In this document: one piece after another, positions 36,936-48,390 of the stretch | Position numbering within the stretch: position 1 is the first letter of the stretch | Layout: each line of letters begins with the position of its first letter | Assembly: GCA_024699855.1 (NCBI GenBank) | Contig: JAMPIQ010000003.1 | Coordinates: 3,844,001-3,908,000 of the forward strand | DNA from: Aphelenchoides besseyi | Lineage: Eukaryota > Nematoda > Chromadorea > Rhabditida > Aphelenchoididae | DNA: 64,000 bases | Reading direction: 5' to 3' | Notes under the pieces: generated by a model | Database searches by the model: none | The model's input: only the letters and a program-made list of their open reading frames with translations | What the model was told of the DNA's origin: nothing | Translations under genes and position numbers: made by a program

Positions 36936-38063
36936 TTAAGATTTTCGTTTTCTTTTGATCTCCTGAAGCGCCTTATTTCCACGTCCACGTCGCTTTCGAT
37001 ACGGTTGATCGCTAACGAACTCCATTTCCTCGGGTTCCACTTTAATTTCAACCTTTTCGCTGAAATAGAAATCATCGTGTAAAAGCCAAAGAAAACAACT
37101 CACTGATGTTGAGTTCTTTTGACGTTCGTTTTTTTCGATTGATCGGCCAATTTCTCTCGTTCTTCGCGCTAAATAAGTGGGTTTGAGATGGGAAGTCAAG
37201 GGAACTACAAACCTCACTGATTGCTACCAAATACGACTCATAAGGTGACGTCCAATCATGGACTCGTTCTTCGATCTTCTCTACTCGTTTCTGATGTTCC
37301 TTTTCGGTGGTGCGTTTGTATACTCGACGGAATGGAAGCAACGGTTGCGGCTTCTTGAGCGGTTTGTCGAATTGAACTTCACTGTTTTTGAAAAGCTCAA
37401 AAACACGTTTCTCGATACTCGGACGTTGATCATCGACTTTGAATTCCTTTTGATCGAAACGACAATCTAACTTTGCCGTTGTACGAGTGTAACGAGTCGC
37501 TTGAAGTTGAGGATTCCGCACCACATCCAAAACAACGGCACTGTCCGATTCCACTTGTGGAGCAGTGGATTTGGGTGCAACCATGGACTCGAAACCACAT
37601 TCAATGTACGCGTGCTTATCTTTATCTATGGCCTAAAAACAGAAACCGAAAATGATCGAAAGTCCGATCACTTACCGCACGATCTAATAGAAACGTAAAA
37701 CACGAATCCAACTCATCAATTTGCTCCAATTTTCCAAAAGCTTGAGCACGAGCATCAATTCCTGCCGACTTCATGGCGGTTTGTATTCTGAAAGTAGCAC
37801 ACGTTTTGAATCAAAAACTTTCTCTTACGTTTTGTGGAGTCGTTGACGAAAATTTTTGCAAATTGCCGAGAACTTCGGATTCACGTTATACAACTCGTAT
37901 CCAGCGCCCTTCTTCGGCAATAGCTTGGCCGTTTGATACGCTTTCGTGACTGCCTCATCCACCGACTAAAATTCAAAGTTGCTTCAAAAAAACATCAAAT
38001 TCTTACCTTTGTTGCGTTGTCGAGCTCATTTTCAGTTGCTTGTGATCCATTCGGCGTGTCCAT
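36936..38063 (-). CDS. Protein matching only the N-terminal half of Rrp6/EXOSC10
   Basis: Six exons (38007-38063, 37829-37965, 37676-37787, 37213-37632, 37104-37168, 36936-37059) give 304 residues. Residues about 20-115 resemble the PMC2NT domain of Rrp6/EXOSC10: TAKLLPKKGAGYELYNVNPK, ICKNFRQRLHK and a following helix ending DSCFTFLLD. In Rrp6 this domain binds the cofactor C1D/Rrp47. The following region (VVRNPQLQATR up to DWTSPYESYL) parallels the linker of EXOSC10 that leads into its nuclease domain. Here the protein turns instead into a basic, coiled segment and ends in a Lys/Arg-rich probable nuclear signal. There is no DEDD exonuclease and no HRDC domain, and nothing like them lies downstream. 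It could be a separate C1D-binding factor, an RNA-processing adaptor, or a truncated copy. Assignment rests on pattern recognition. Confidence 0.6.
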
Positions 38064-38389
38064 TGCATCCAATTTGCTTCCACTCCTAAAGCCCACATTT
38101 GAAATAATTCGGTTTGTGTGAAACATCACGAAGTGGTACACGCAATACCAACACTAATCGTTGTATCAAAGTAGGTTGTCAACCGAAAAGCACAAACTTT
38201 CTTCACAACTGTGCAGCCAAAACGTGATCTAAAGAACAGAATTCGATTTTGTGAAATTCGGCTTCCATCGCATTTCCGATACCTTCAGCGGAATTGTTGA
38301 CCGAAACAAATCGAATTGTAAGTTTACAGGAAAGTAAATTTTAAATGGTCGTTTATTTTGAAAAAGTTACAATAATTTGACTCAAAATC

Positions 38390-41300
38390 TTATTCGTTTC
38401 GTTTTCGATGTCCGGGAAGAGTTTCGATTGGTGGTAGAGCTGGTACAGAATCCCGTTGTTTTTGTTTTCTACTCGGTATTTTGTTCAAAACAAACTGACG
38501 AGCTCGTTGAACAGTCGATTCCCTGTGACTCGGTGTTCGTGGTTCATATGCCGAATCATAAGTTTGCGGTAGTCTACGTGGTGAATGTGGTGGTTGTGTT
38601 GTGCTCGTAAAAGCTGTTTCAGCTCCAGATGACGAGACCTGTTGTTGCCTTTTGTGAGCTTTGTAGCGTTTGTAAATGAACAGAAGAAGCAGAATGATTC
38701 CTTGGGATCCAATGATGATAGTGAATATGTAATGTCCTTAGCAATACTAAGTTAATGTTCTGTTCACTCAAAATACCTGCAGTTGCTCGCGGTGAAAACA
38801 ATGCCAAGTATTGAACAGCCTAAAACAAAGTGTTTATTTGTTTCATAGTCCTTTCTCACCCATGGCAAACCCAAAGAAAACTGCATAATCAGAACGGCAA
38901 TGATCTTGTCTTTGGCGTTGTTTTTTTGGCCTTTGGAAATCACTGACGATTGAATGCTGGTTAGTCTTCTTAACGGCTGAAAGACTCGAGCATTCGGGTA
39001 CATTCTCATTAGGATGATTGAAAAGGAAATTACACCATTAAGAATTAGAAGTGTTATTGGCAAAACAACACCCAAAATAACGTATGTCGGTTTAATCCAG
39101 CAGCTGCAAAAACCATTCAAAGCACAACACTAATTTCAACTTACAAATCGTCTTTTCGATTGTAGAAATCGTGAGCCACCAAAACAGTTAAACCACAAAC
39201 AAAAAATGGAATTACTGGAAAAGTCAATTTAAGCCTTGTAATTCAACTTGATCTACCTAACGATGCAACAATGATTACGATCGGTTTCGTAATAATCCCA
39301 ATAATTTTTTCCATCCAAGAGGTCCAAGCGAACACCTTCAAAATACGCCACGATTGAAATAAGGTCAGAGAAATGCAACTGCAAGCAAAGAATTCGATTT
39401 GGAATATTGAAGTTATGAGCTAACCAAAGAAGTAACCAATAATCAATGGCAGCAAATATCTGACAAGCAACGTTGCCACCCGTACGTCTTTGATCGTTGA
39501 ATATCGTAAAGAAAAAGTAGAATAACATCAGAGCTATACTATATGTGAAGGTTAGAGGGTCTACTTGGAACCGAGAAAATGGCAGTGCTATGAACATTCC
39601 AAAGACGAGATCACGTAAAGGAGTGAAGCTAAACAAACATCAGTGCCACTACGAGTTCAACGTACAAATTCAGTGCATTAGCGGCATTCAGCAAAATTAA
39701 AGAAAAAATCGATCCACCATTGGTTACAAAGCCAACAACCGATAGTGTTGTATCGCAGAGCAGAGGATCGGTTTGAGCTCCATCGACAAGAAGTGTAAAA
39801 TCCGTCTGTTGAATTACGTGATTATTCGATTTTAGGTCTTCGGTACCTACCAAGTGATTGCATTCAGCAACATAAAAATCTCCTTCCGACCGAACCGCAC
39901 ACGTTCGATCCGGAGACCATTGATTTCCATCCCACCATGTGACTTTAAATTTACCATGCAAACTCTCACGCACCTACGAACTCAAAGTTTTGGTTCTCAG
40001 TTGCTACTCACATCTTTTTTGCGATACCTTAGAATTGCCATTGTTTTCGATGATTCTTTGGTTTCCGTTTTGTTGATCACCGTGGCACTCATGACTCGAT
40101 TTCTGTTCTGATGGAAACCAACGGCACATCGCTGCGGTTTTACTGGTTCTTTCTCCGGATCAAACTTCTTGTCGCTCTCTTTTTCGTTGACTGTAAACTG
40201 AGAAACCAGATGGTGCTTTTTACTCTCTTCATCGGTACTGTTCGGCACGAAAATGTTGACATTTCGATAGATGGCGTAATAAATAGGATCTAAAAAGAAC
40301 AATCGTTTTGATTCATATTCAAGAATAAACTCACTTGGATCTCCGTTTTGACTACACAGAACACTCAACGGGATCTCAATTGATGCCAAATATCCACCTT
40401 GATTGTTCGGCCCAAAACTGTTGCCGTAGTCAGCAAATCCAACGTATGTGTCAGGATCGCAGATTGTTTGATTTGTTCTTGTAATTCCGACATTTGTTCC
40501 TCGTGTCAGACTATGGATATTAAGTGAAATTGAAAAAAATTCCTACACTCACTTTAACGTATAATTCGTTAACGACATTAATGAATCGAGTCCATCTAAC
40601 AACTTGTACGTGGTTCCGGCGTTCTCATCGTTAGCAGCCCACAGCGTGTTTTCGTTAATGTTGAGAATTTTGTCATAGAGCTCATAAATCTTATCAAAGT
40701 CCTACGAGCATTCAGTTACATCGCATTATGTTGAAATACTTACATTGTAATAAACGTCTTGGATTCTTCCAATTCGGTGAAAAATGTCAGAGACTTGATA
40801 AGCATCAGCTTTTGAGGCATTGGACACTTGAAGAGCATCTATAGTTTGGTTGACTATTGACGATATTTCTTCTGGAGTTTTCCATGTTTTATTGCAGAAA
40901 ATGAAGTCGAGTTTTGTAGTAGGATGATTGCAATCAATACCAAATGGATCTTAAACAAGAAAGTAGTAAACAAATGGCACGTCAAAACTCGCCACCACTC
41001 GGAGGCAAAGTGGAGGTTGTTGGTTTTTCTGTTGAGGTAGAAGTTCTAGTCGAAGTGGAAGTTGAAGTGCTAATCGTAAATAATCGATTGCATCGTTTAG
41101 AATGTATACAAACCTTGTGCTGGTCAGAACGGTCGTGCTAGTGGATGTGCTTAATTAAGTATACCTATGACATTCGACAACTCGTTGGCTCACCTGGTGC
41201 TTGTTGAAGTCGTGGCTAAAATAACATGTAAAGTCAACGTTTTTCGATTCAATTTTTTGAGTTCGAAATTTTTGTTTCTTACTTTTTATCTGCCACGGAT

Positions 41301-41950
41301 TGAGTGGACAGTTTAAAAGATCGTCGGGACTGTATTCAGAACAACAAACACAGTACTTAAAATCGGGCTGATCGTTCGACAAACCGAATTCAATCATCGA
41401 CTGATTCGTACATAAACCGATTGTATCTCGTAGAGTAAAATTTCCGTCATTAAACGATGAATACAAGATGTTAACGATTTCTACAACTTAGTCTTTTAAG
41501 GTCATCTCGATGCACGTAGTTACGTTCTTCATCGCTTGTCAGACCGTGGATGTGCATTCCGAAGTCTGAGGTTAACCAAGGACTATTACAAACTTTGCTC
41601 TCGTTGCAAAATCTAATACATAAATTTAAACGTCTCTTAAACACAACAATCCTACGCGCTAGAGTAAATGATGTGCAAGAAGATTGGAGCAGACGTTTTC
41701 ATGGGATTAATGTGATCCAAATATGCGCTATACGTTTGGTTGGCACGTATTGAACGCACGGTGAATTGATATTCTGCCTCGAAGCCTTCGGTTGCTCCTG
41801 ATTCTTCAAACAAACCGCTGTAGAAGCCGATCATCGTATCGCACTGCAGATCTACACAAAACACTTGGAACAACGAACACACAACCTACCAACCGCATAA
41901 ATCGATTTAACGCTTAACAGTAGAAGGAAGAAGCAAAACAATCTGGTCAT
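38390..41950 (-). CDS. Adhesion GPCR with novel Cys-rich ectodomain, 19 exons
   Basis: Nineteen exons between 41890-41950 and 38390-38736 total 921 residues with all phases consistent. A signal peptide (RLFCFFLLLLSVKSIYA) precedes an ectodomain of about 160 residues I do not recognise, ending in a YCVCC cluster. A Ser/Thr stalk follows (about residues 182-225), encoded by three tiny exons. The GAIN domain (about 226-536) ends in a GPS site: WSPDRTCAV, then CNHL|TDFTLL, the cleavage point falling exactly on the exon 12/13 junction. Seven helices follow (about 556-830), including TNGGSIFSLILLNAANALNF, a Cys-Cys-containing helix 3 and GSQGIILLLLF in helix 7. The cytoplasmic tail of about 90 residues is polar with Pro-rich patches. 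Such receptors cleave themselves at HL^T and signal through a tethered peptide. The gene just upstream encodes a free copy of the ectodomain. Confidence 0.88.
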
Positions 41951-42242
41951 CCTTTAGCTTAGAAGGCTCAAAACGTTAGTATGAATAAGAAGAAACATGA
42001 TGCAAAGAACAATCTAATTGATAAACAACATGCACCTTTTTGTTCACCTTATTATTCAACATCAATCAATGACTCTCCACTTTCTATTATCCTTTACGAC
42101 TCCTGCGACAAGATTAATGTTTGTACAATCGACGTATGGCTCGCAATTACCCAATTCAACGAATTAACAAACAGATTAATTCGTTCTTAATTGATCTTCA
42201 ATTTTCGTTATCAGTCAACCCACACAATCTTCTTTCATAACG

Positions 42243-43037
42243 TCAGTCTTCGCAGATGACTCAAATTCATAAACGCCCACAGGTAAGACATTGCAGATTG
42301 TACAAATTGATTAAATCAAAGGTTTTCGATAACAAAATCAACTTACTTTGCCAAAAATCATTTGGACATTGCATTCCGGACGGTTGTTGATAGAAATCGC
42401 AACAAACACAGTACTGAAAATACGACCAGGACTTAATCGTGAATGTAACTGCTTACTTGAAACTGAGTAACATCTGGTTTAAACGAATCATCTACAGTTA
42501 ACTGATCATTCGAACATTGCTCCTGTGGTACATTCAACGTGAACATACCGGTTTCCGAATCGAATACTACGTACATTATCTCGAAGATATCTAATGCAAA
42601 AATTTATAAACAATTCATAAACTCAAACCGTTATCGTTGTGAATATGAAGAAATAGCCCTCTTGAAATCGCACGGAAAGTTGCATTACAAGGTTTATCGA
42701 CATAACAACTGTAAAATTAAAGTCAAGTTCACGGTAATGACAACCTACTAATCCCCAGTATTTGTAACATGTAAAAACACATCAGTTCCGTTAGAAACTA
42801 AATTATCCAAAGAAATCGTGACTGTCTTATCCGTGCTATTGGCAACAATCGTAGTTTGGAAGGTTGCCTGTAGACTTAAGGGTAATCGAACAAATTTGCC
42901 GTCGTAAAACCCAACGAGTGTCGAACATTGTGGATCGGATGAGTCTAAGAGCGTCTATTCAGAATGACATCAAAGAACTTACCACCCAAAGCGAGAGAGA
43001 TATTCAAAGCGAACACAATAAAGAAGATAAACCGCAT
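42243..43037 (-). CDS. Secreted paralogue of the adhesion-GPCR ectodomain
   Basis: Six exons (42983-43037, 42749-42944, 42629-42708, 42457-42590, 42347-42413, 42243-42259) give 182 residues. A signal peptide (RFIFFIVFALNISLALG) is followed by blocks that match the N-terminal domain of the adhesion GPCR in order and spacing: DPQCSTLVGFYDGKF against DLQCDTMIGFYSGLF, FLHIHNDN against the receptor's MHIHGLTS, IFEIMYVVFD against IVNILYSSF, and QYCVCCDFY against KYCVCCSEY. Intron positions after the second, third and fourth blocks agree. The protein stops five codons after the Trp that begins the receptor's Ser/Thr stalk, so it has no stalk, no GAIN and no membrane part. It starts 293 bases upstream of the receptor start on the same strand. 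A decoy, dimer partner or ligand of the receptor is inference. The tiny last exon is the least certain. Confidence 0.72.
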
Positions 43038-43984
43038 TTAGAATAGTTATACAACACTCACATGCAACTTGTGCATCCAAATCAAACAATTAGACGTTAT
43101 TGAGTGCGTCCACTAATTGTGAAGGAAATGTGATAAGGAAAAGACGCATGTAAACAAATGAAATCTGAGTTGAATTGCAAACACCAGAGACGATTAAACG
43201 TGTAAGTGTCTCCATTGTTTTTAATGTTTCATTACAACTTTAAAGTCATTAAACAGCAGTTTTTTTCCGTCAAGTGACCGCCAATCGAAATTTCTGGCAA
43301 CGTTTCTTTTAAGACCTTCGGATGAATGTAACGATTTGCAAACCGATTGACTTACAATCTTCGAGTTTGCTTTCAGGTACTTGATTTTAAGCAAGCTGCT
43401 GATAAAGAACTCGAAGAGATGACGTTTCTGATGCATTAAGTTCTTCAAAGAAGTACTTCAAAACCAAAAGACATGCATTTTCAAGCTTTACAGAAATGCA
43501 CGTACTCATTATAATCACAAGAACTTTTAATTACAATTCAACACGTTGAGTTCAAGTGATTAACAAGCAAAATCTGGAAAGTTACGTGACTTTTGAAGTT
43601 GTTCGCGGTTTGTAGTTCTTTGCACCGCGTTCTTTGGTTGAATCGAATTCTGTTGATCAGTGGTGGACGCGTGTTTTGAAAGTAATTGTGATTACGTGCG
43701 AATTACGATTTTTGAGATCGGGGCGTGAGATTGAGTGCTCGATCATAATCTCGACAACTCCAACATGTTCGCTACAACGACCACAAATATTTGATCGACC
43801 GTCTGTGGTTGCCTTTAAAAAGAGCAATCGGCAGTCGAAAAATCACTTCCTACTTTTTTCGATTTTGTGTTCCCGTCGACCTGAACATTTTTGCTCTTCC
43901 AATCATTTGTGTTATTGAGTTGCTTTTGAGGTTTTCGTTTTCAGTTAAACTTTATTGAAAATCGCACTTGTGCCAACTGCAACG
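43038..43984. other. Divergent promoter region
   Basis: This stretch separates the minus-strand secreted protein from the first plus-strand cysteine-synthase-like gene, so it should carry both promoters. An acceptor-like ttcgttttcag at 43934-43944, about 40 bases before the ATG, could be a trans-splice site. No coding sequence is supported. Confidence 0.5.
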
Positions 43985-45375
43985 ATGTTTCCTCCAACAA
44001 ACGATCGAATTTGCAACGATGCCACGGAATTGTGTGGAAACACGCCAATGGTCTACTTGAACAAAGTTACAGAAGGTCTAGATGCTAAAATCGCCGTGAA
44101 GTGCGAATGGTTCAATCCGGCGGCAAGTGTCAAAGATCGAGTTGGAATCAGAATGATCGAAGCCGCTGAGAAGGACGGACGTTTGAAACCCGGAGATATC
44201 ATCATAGAACCAACATCGGGGAACATGGGCTCGTGTCTCATTTGATTATCGATATAACTATTCATTTTAGGGCTTGGACTTGCGTTTGCGTGTGCCGTCA
44301 AGGGCTACAAACTGATACTGACAATGCCCAGTTCGATGAGCGTTGAAAGAGTGAGTTAATTTGCTAAGAATTCACTTAAATTTTGTTTGAAGAAAACACT
44401 TTTGAGAGCCTACGGTGCAGAAGTCGTTTTGACGGATCCAAGTAAACAAGTCTTAGGAGCGGTAAGACAGTCGATATGGATTGACGGTTTCTGGTTGTTG
44501 TTTCAGGTCACACGAGCATACGAATTGCAGGAGTTATTTGGCAAAGACAAAGCTGTGATTTTGAATCAAGTGAGTTCTAAGTTCAATTAAACAATAATTT
44601 TGTAGTTTGACAATCGAGACAACGTTGAAGCTCATTACGAATCGACAGGACCGGAAATTTGGAAACAAACGAATGGAAAAGTCGATCTTGTCTGTTTTGG
44701 TGTTGGAAGTGCTGGAACTGTGTCGGGGGTTGGAAAATATCTGAAGGAAAAAAACCCGAAAGTGTTGGTTTACGCCGTGGAACCAGAAGAAGCGAGTGTG
44801 ATCAACGGATTTGAACATCATCCACATGGAATTCCGGGAATGGGTGAGTTAATTTTACGTTTAAATGTGCTTGAATTGGTTGATTTGGAGTATAAAAACA
44901 ATGTTTGAGCGCAATTAAACTTCCGAATCACAAAGTTAAATGATTTTTTCAGGTGCCGGTTTTGTGCCCAAAATTCTGGACAAAATTTACGAAGAAGCAC
45001 TTCGCGTGAAGAGTGCTGATGCACTGGAAATGGCAAGACGATTGGCTACCGAAGAAGGTTTATTAGCCGGAATATCGGGCGGTGCCAATGTTTGTGCTGC
45101 GATTCAAGTAAGATCAATCAATTGAACATTGTAACGGAGAGTTTTTTAGTTGGCAAAACGTCCAGAAAACAAAGGAAAACTGATCGTTACGTCCATAGCT
45201 TCGTTTGGAGAAAGATACCTGTAAGTGTTGTGTTCAGCAGATTGTATCTAATTGTCTTCATTTCAGATCCACGCCGCTCTACAGCAAATTGAGACAGGAT
45301 GGTGAAAACATGAAGGAAACTACTTTGGAAGAAGACCGTGTCAACTTGAATAAGAAGTGGGGGACTAATTACTGA
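43985..45375 (+). CDS. Cysteine-synthase-like PLP enzyme, copy 1
   Basis: Eight exons (43985-44228, 44271-44350, 44393-44461, 44507-44569, 44606-44843, 44953-45107, 45150-45220, 45267-45375) give 342 residues. It is a fold-type II PLP enzyme of the O-acetylserine sulfhydrylase/CBS family, the nematode CYSL type. The PLP lysine is in SVKDR at residue 50. The Asn loop reads PTSGNMG at 76-82, where the family usually has SGNTG. The phosphate-binding loop reads GVGSAGT instead of GVGTGGT, and GISGGANV is near the end. There is no CBS domain or haem region. The family joins sulfide or cysteine to an activated serine; C. elegans CYSL-1 instead acts as a sulfide sensor. Both loop changes touch substrate or cofactor contacts, so altered or lost catalysis is possible. 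Intron 1 uses a GC donor. A polyadenylation-type AATAAA lies at 45487. Confidence 0.9.
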
Positions 45376-45979
45376 ACAAAGAACGCGAATTAATCCGTAC
45401 ATCACGATGATTTTGCTTAAAATCGGGTCTTCGATTGTAGTCAATTACCACTCGAAAATATTTCTTCAACTTCTTGTTTTGATCACAATAAACTCAAAAA
45501 ACAACTTTGGATGTTGATGCAATGCGGTCAAATTTGTCCACGAGTGTTACTTTACAAAAAAATGAGTCACCTCTATTGGTTTGACGAAAATTATTTCCAT
45601 GTTCTTCTTCGTTCTCATGGTCGTCAATGAAATCAAAGGGTTTTTTGTTAACGCGCTGTGGTGTCCTTCGGAGTTTTTGCAACCGACGTAAACCCATTCA
45701 TTTCACACGTGTTCTTTTAATTTAGTCATCCAGACTTCTTGTTTTTAATATTTGAAAAGACACGTTGCTGCTCGACATTTGAACTTCTTATCTTTCAACA
45801 AATTTCTATGACATTGGTAATTCGGTGGTGGTTTCCTGATTTTTGGAGTGTGCGATCGTTCGTAGGGTCTTTTTTCGAAATCGTGTTTTACACGTCCGCA
45901 ACAACATTTCAATTCGACAACAACTTATTTCAGAGTTAACATCTTTCGTTTTCTCGCCATTAACGTTCTCTGATTGACC
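45376..45979. other. Spacer between copies 1 and 2
   Basis: About 600 bases hold the AATAAA-type signal of copy 1 at 45487-45492 and then no coding sequence I can support before the start of copy 2. Confidence 0.5.
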
Positions 45980-47247
45980 ATGTATCCACCAACCGGAGAC
46001 CGAATTGCCTCGACTATCGTCGATTGTATTGGAAACACGCCGATGGTCTATTTGGACAAGATAACAAAAGGATTGGATTCTCGGATTGCTGTGAAATGCG
46101 AGTGGTTTAATCCGGGTTGCTCGATCAAAGATCGACCAGGTTCGTACATGATTCTCGCAGCAGAGAAACAAGGAAAAATCCAACCGGGAGTAACGACGCT
46201 GATAGAATCAACTAGTGGGAACATGGGGTTTGGGTTGTTTGATTGTCGATATAACTGTTCATTTTAAGGATTGCACTTGCTTTGACGGCTGCAAGCAAGG
46301 GATATCGCATCATCCTTGTCATGCCTAGTTCGATGTCTCTTGAGAGAGTAAGTCAATAACATTCGGTATTTGAGTGATTGTTTGCAGCGCACTGTTTTAC
46401 GTGCATTGAACGCCACAGTGATTCTCACCGATCCAGCCGGTGGAATTAAAGCGACGTTAGATCGCGCATATGAATTGCAAAAATTGATTCCAAACTCGAT
46501 TGTGTTACAACAGTTTGAGAACGAGGCCAATATTCTTGCGCACTACGAAACCACAGGTTTAGCATCTGAATTGACGACTTTATATTTGATTTAAGGGCCT
46601 GAAATATGGAAACAAACGAACGGGAAAGTTGAGATTGCGGTTTTTGGAGTCGGAAGTGGTGGAACAGTTTCTGGTGTTGGCAAATTTCTTAAAGAACAAA
46701 ATCCGCAGATCAAAGTTTGTGTAGCCGAACCTTTCGAAAGTTCTGTGATTTCTGGCAAATCGAAACCTTCGCCACATCACATCTACGGTATAGGCGCAGG
46801 AATAATTCCGGCAAATTTGAAACCAATTTACGAAGAAGTTTTCCGAATTCATTCGTCTGATGCAATTGAAATGGCCAAACGAATTGCACGTGAAGAAGGA
46901 ATCTTATGTGCCATATCCGGAGGAGCGAACGTTTTGGCCGCTTTAGAGGTGGATTCAATGTCAATGTTCCCGGATGATAATTCTATTTTGTAGCTTGCAA
47001 AACGTCCAGAAAACAAAGGGAAACTGATTGTTACATCGTTAGCAGACGCCGGCGAAAGATACCTGTAGGTCGACAATCAATTAGTATTCATAGATATTCT
47101 GCATTCAGAAGCACAATATTGTACAAAGACGTGTTTGAAGAAGTAAAGAAAATGGGAATCACAACATTGGAACAAGACATTGAAGCACTCGGATTGGATT
47201 CTTCTTTGGCGAATGAAGTCAACGGCAAATTGCATATGAACAGCTAA
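45980..47247 (+). CDS. Cysteine-synthase-like PLP enzyme, copy 2
   Basis: Six exons (45980-46227, 46269-46347, 46388-46556, 46596-46948, 46994-47064, 47109-47247) give 352 residues. It follows copy 1 in the same orientation and aligns along its length. PLP lysine: SIKDR at residue 50. Asn loop: STSGNMG at 77-83, again with Met where Thr is usual. The phosphate loop is GVGSGGT, closer to the standard than in copy 1. The C-terminal exon is longer than in the other copies and ends in a unique polar tail. The last two intron positions, before [10 protein letters not shown] and after GERYL, are shared by all three copies; others differ, so the duplication is not very recent. Likely cytosolic. The reaction would be sulfide assimilation or cysteine turnover, with the same reservation about the Met in the substrate loop. 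Confidence 0.9.
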
Positions 47248-47503
47248 TTTACTGCAATCGACGAAACTCTTACACATATGTATTGCTTTCCAGAAAGTCC
47301 ACTTGTAGCATTTGAGAATAAAAATCGATGTCATTTGTGTCTCGAATCCCGTGAATAAACAGCCAACAAAACTCGTGATAATAAGATAAATTTTCTGTTT
47401 GATGGAATTTTAAGGACTGATTGTCGAGATCAAGTTTACGTTTGACCGTCAATCACTTTTGTTTGAGTTACTTCATCAGTTGATCGTTAAATTTAAACTC
47501 ATT

Positions 47504-47911
47504 TCATGTCGAATTTAATGGTCGTTCGTCAGCTGCCAATTCAACCAATTTGACTCTGGCAAATGCTTCTTTTTGATTGCTGTTGAATTCATCGAGTAAA
47601 TAGTTCGCTGGCAAAAACTTAAGGTTGTCAAGTTCGGTTAGAAACGCCATTGCTAAGGAAGCTTCGATTGTTTGAACATCATCAGATGATGGTGGCAAGC
47701 GGTGTGGAGAAAACAAATGAAATGGCCGAACATTATTTGGATTGCCGAACAATTGAATGGCGATTTGAGCTTCGTAACCACTTAACGCATTCTCATTGTG
47801 TGAAATTTCCGCAACGTAGTGGTCAATTGGATATGCATTGGTAAGAGTAACGGAACTGACTACAAGAGAGAAAACAAATCGATATTCAGGTTGAATTACA
47901 CGAAATTTCAT
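47504..47911 (-). CDS. Possible small secreted protein, 135 residues
   Basis: A single open exon runs from an ATG at 47911. After a short polar start comes a hydrophobic stretch (FVFSLVVSSVTLTNA) that could be a signal peptide, then a polar region without cysteines. I recognise no domain. It lies between cysteine-synthase copy 2 and the next small gene on the opposite strand to the enzymes. A promoter or transcript end cannot be seen. The open frame is longer than chance would often give here, but without introns or a domain it remains uncertain. Confidence 0.4.
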   Translation of the reverse strand: MKFRVIQPEYRFVFSLVVSSVTLTNAYPIDHYVAEISHNENALSGYEAQIAIQLFGNPNNVRPFHLFSPHRLPPSSDDVQTIEASLAMAFLTELDNLKFLPANYLLDEFNSNQKEAFARVKLVELAADERPLNST

Positions 47912-48390
47912 GTTTTTGAATGTCAATGTTGCGCTGGGAATGCTGACAAAATGTCGAACAAAATCTCGAAGTTTTGAAAGTCTTAGGTCAACGGTAGTTG
48001 ATGATCCTCTCGTTTGACGTCAAATACTTCGATGGGAGATTGTCGATATTCAGAACAAGAAACAAAAACAAAATCGTAGCGATTGTTGTCAAGACTGAGG
48101 ATGATAATGCAAAGGGTTATTTTGAAGTAAAGGGTTTTGGCAGAAGATATGACGACGTTTGCGTCGGTTGTAGTAAAAGATTTGATTTTGGTATCAAAAA
48201 AGTCACAATCGGCATGTGTGAGCACATCGTTTTTGTGCCTATACTTTGAAACAGAAGATGTTCACGGAACACACGACATGACAATAACTTTCCAGGCAGT
48301 AAAGTTTGTGCATCTGACAAAGGCATTTGGAATCCACTTGCATAGTCGTGGTCCTAACTTCTCTTTACCGATTCAATGTAAACCAGAAAG

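Noticed and set aside
38619..38807. Separate small minus-strand gene
   Set aside because: It is part of the helix 6-7 exons of the adhesion GPCR read through an intron.
40996..41149. Short tandem repeat or CRISPR-like array
   Set aside because: The repeated gaagt/gaagtg units encode the Ser/Thr stalk of the adhesion GPCR across two exons; there are no spacers.
47998..48249. 83-codon plus-strand frame and its minus-strand counterpart
   Set aside because: Both strands are open here with plausible-looking sequence, but I could not find a start, splice chain or domain for either, so neither is annotated.
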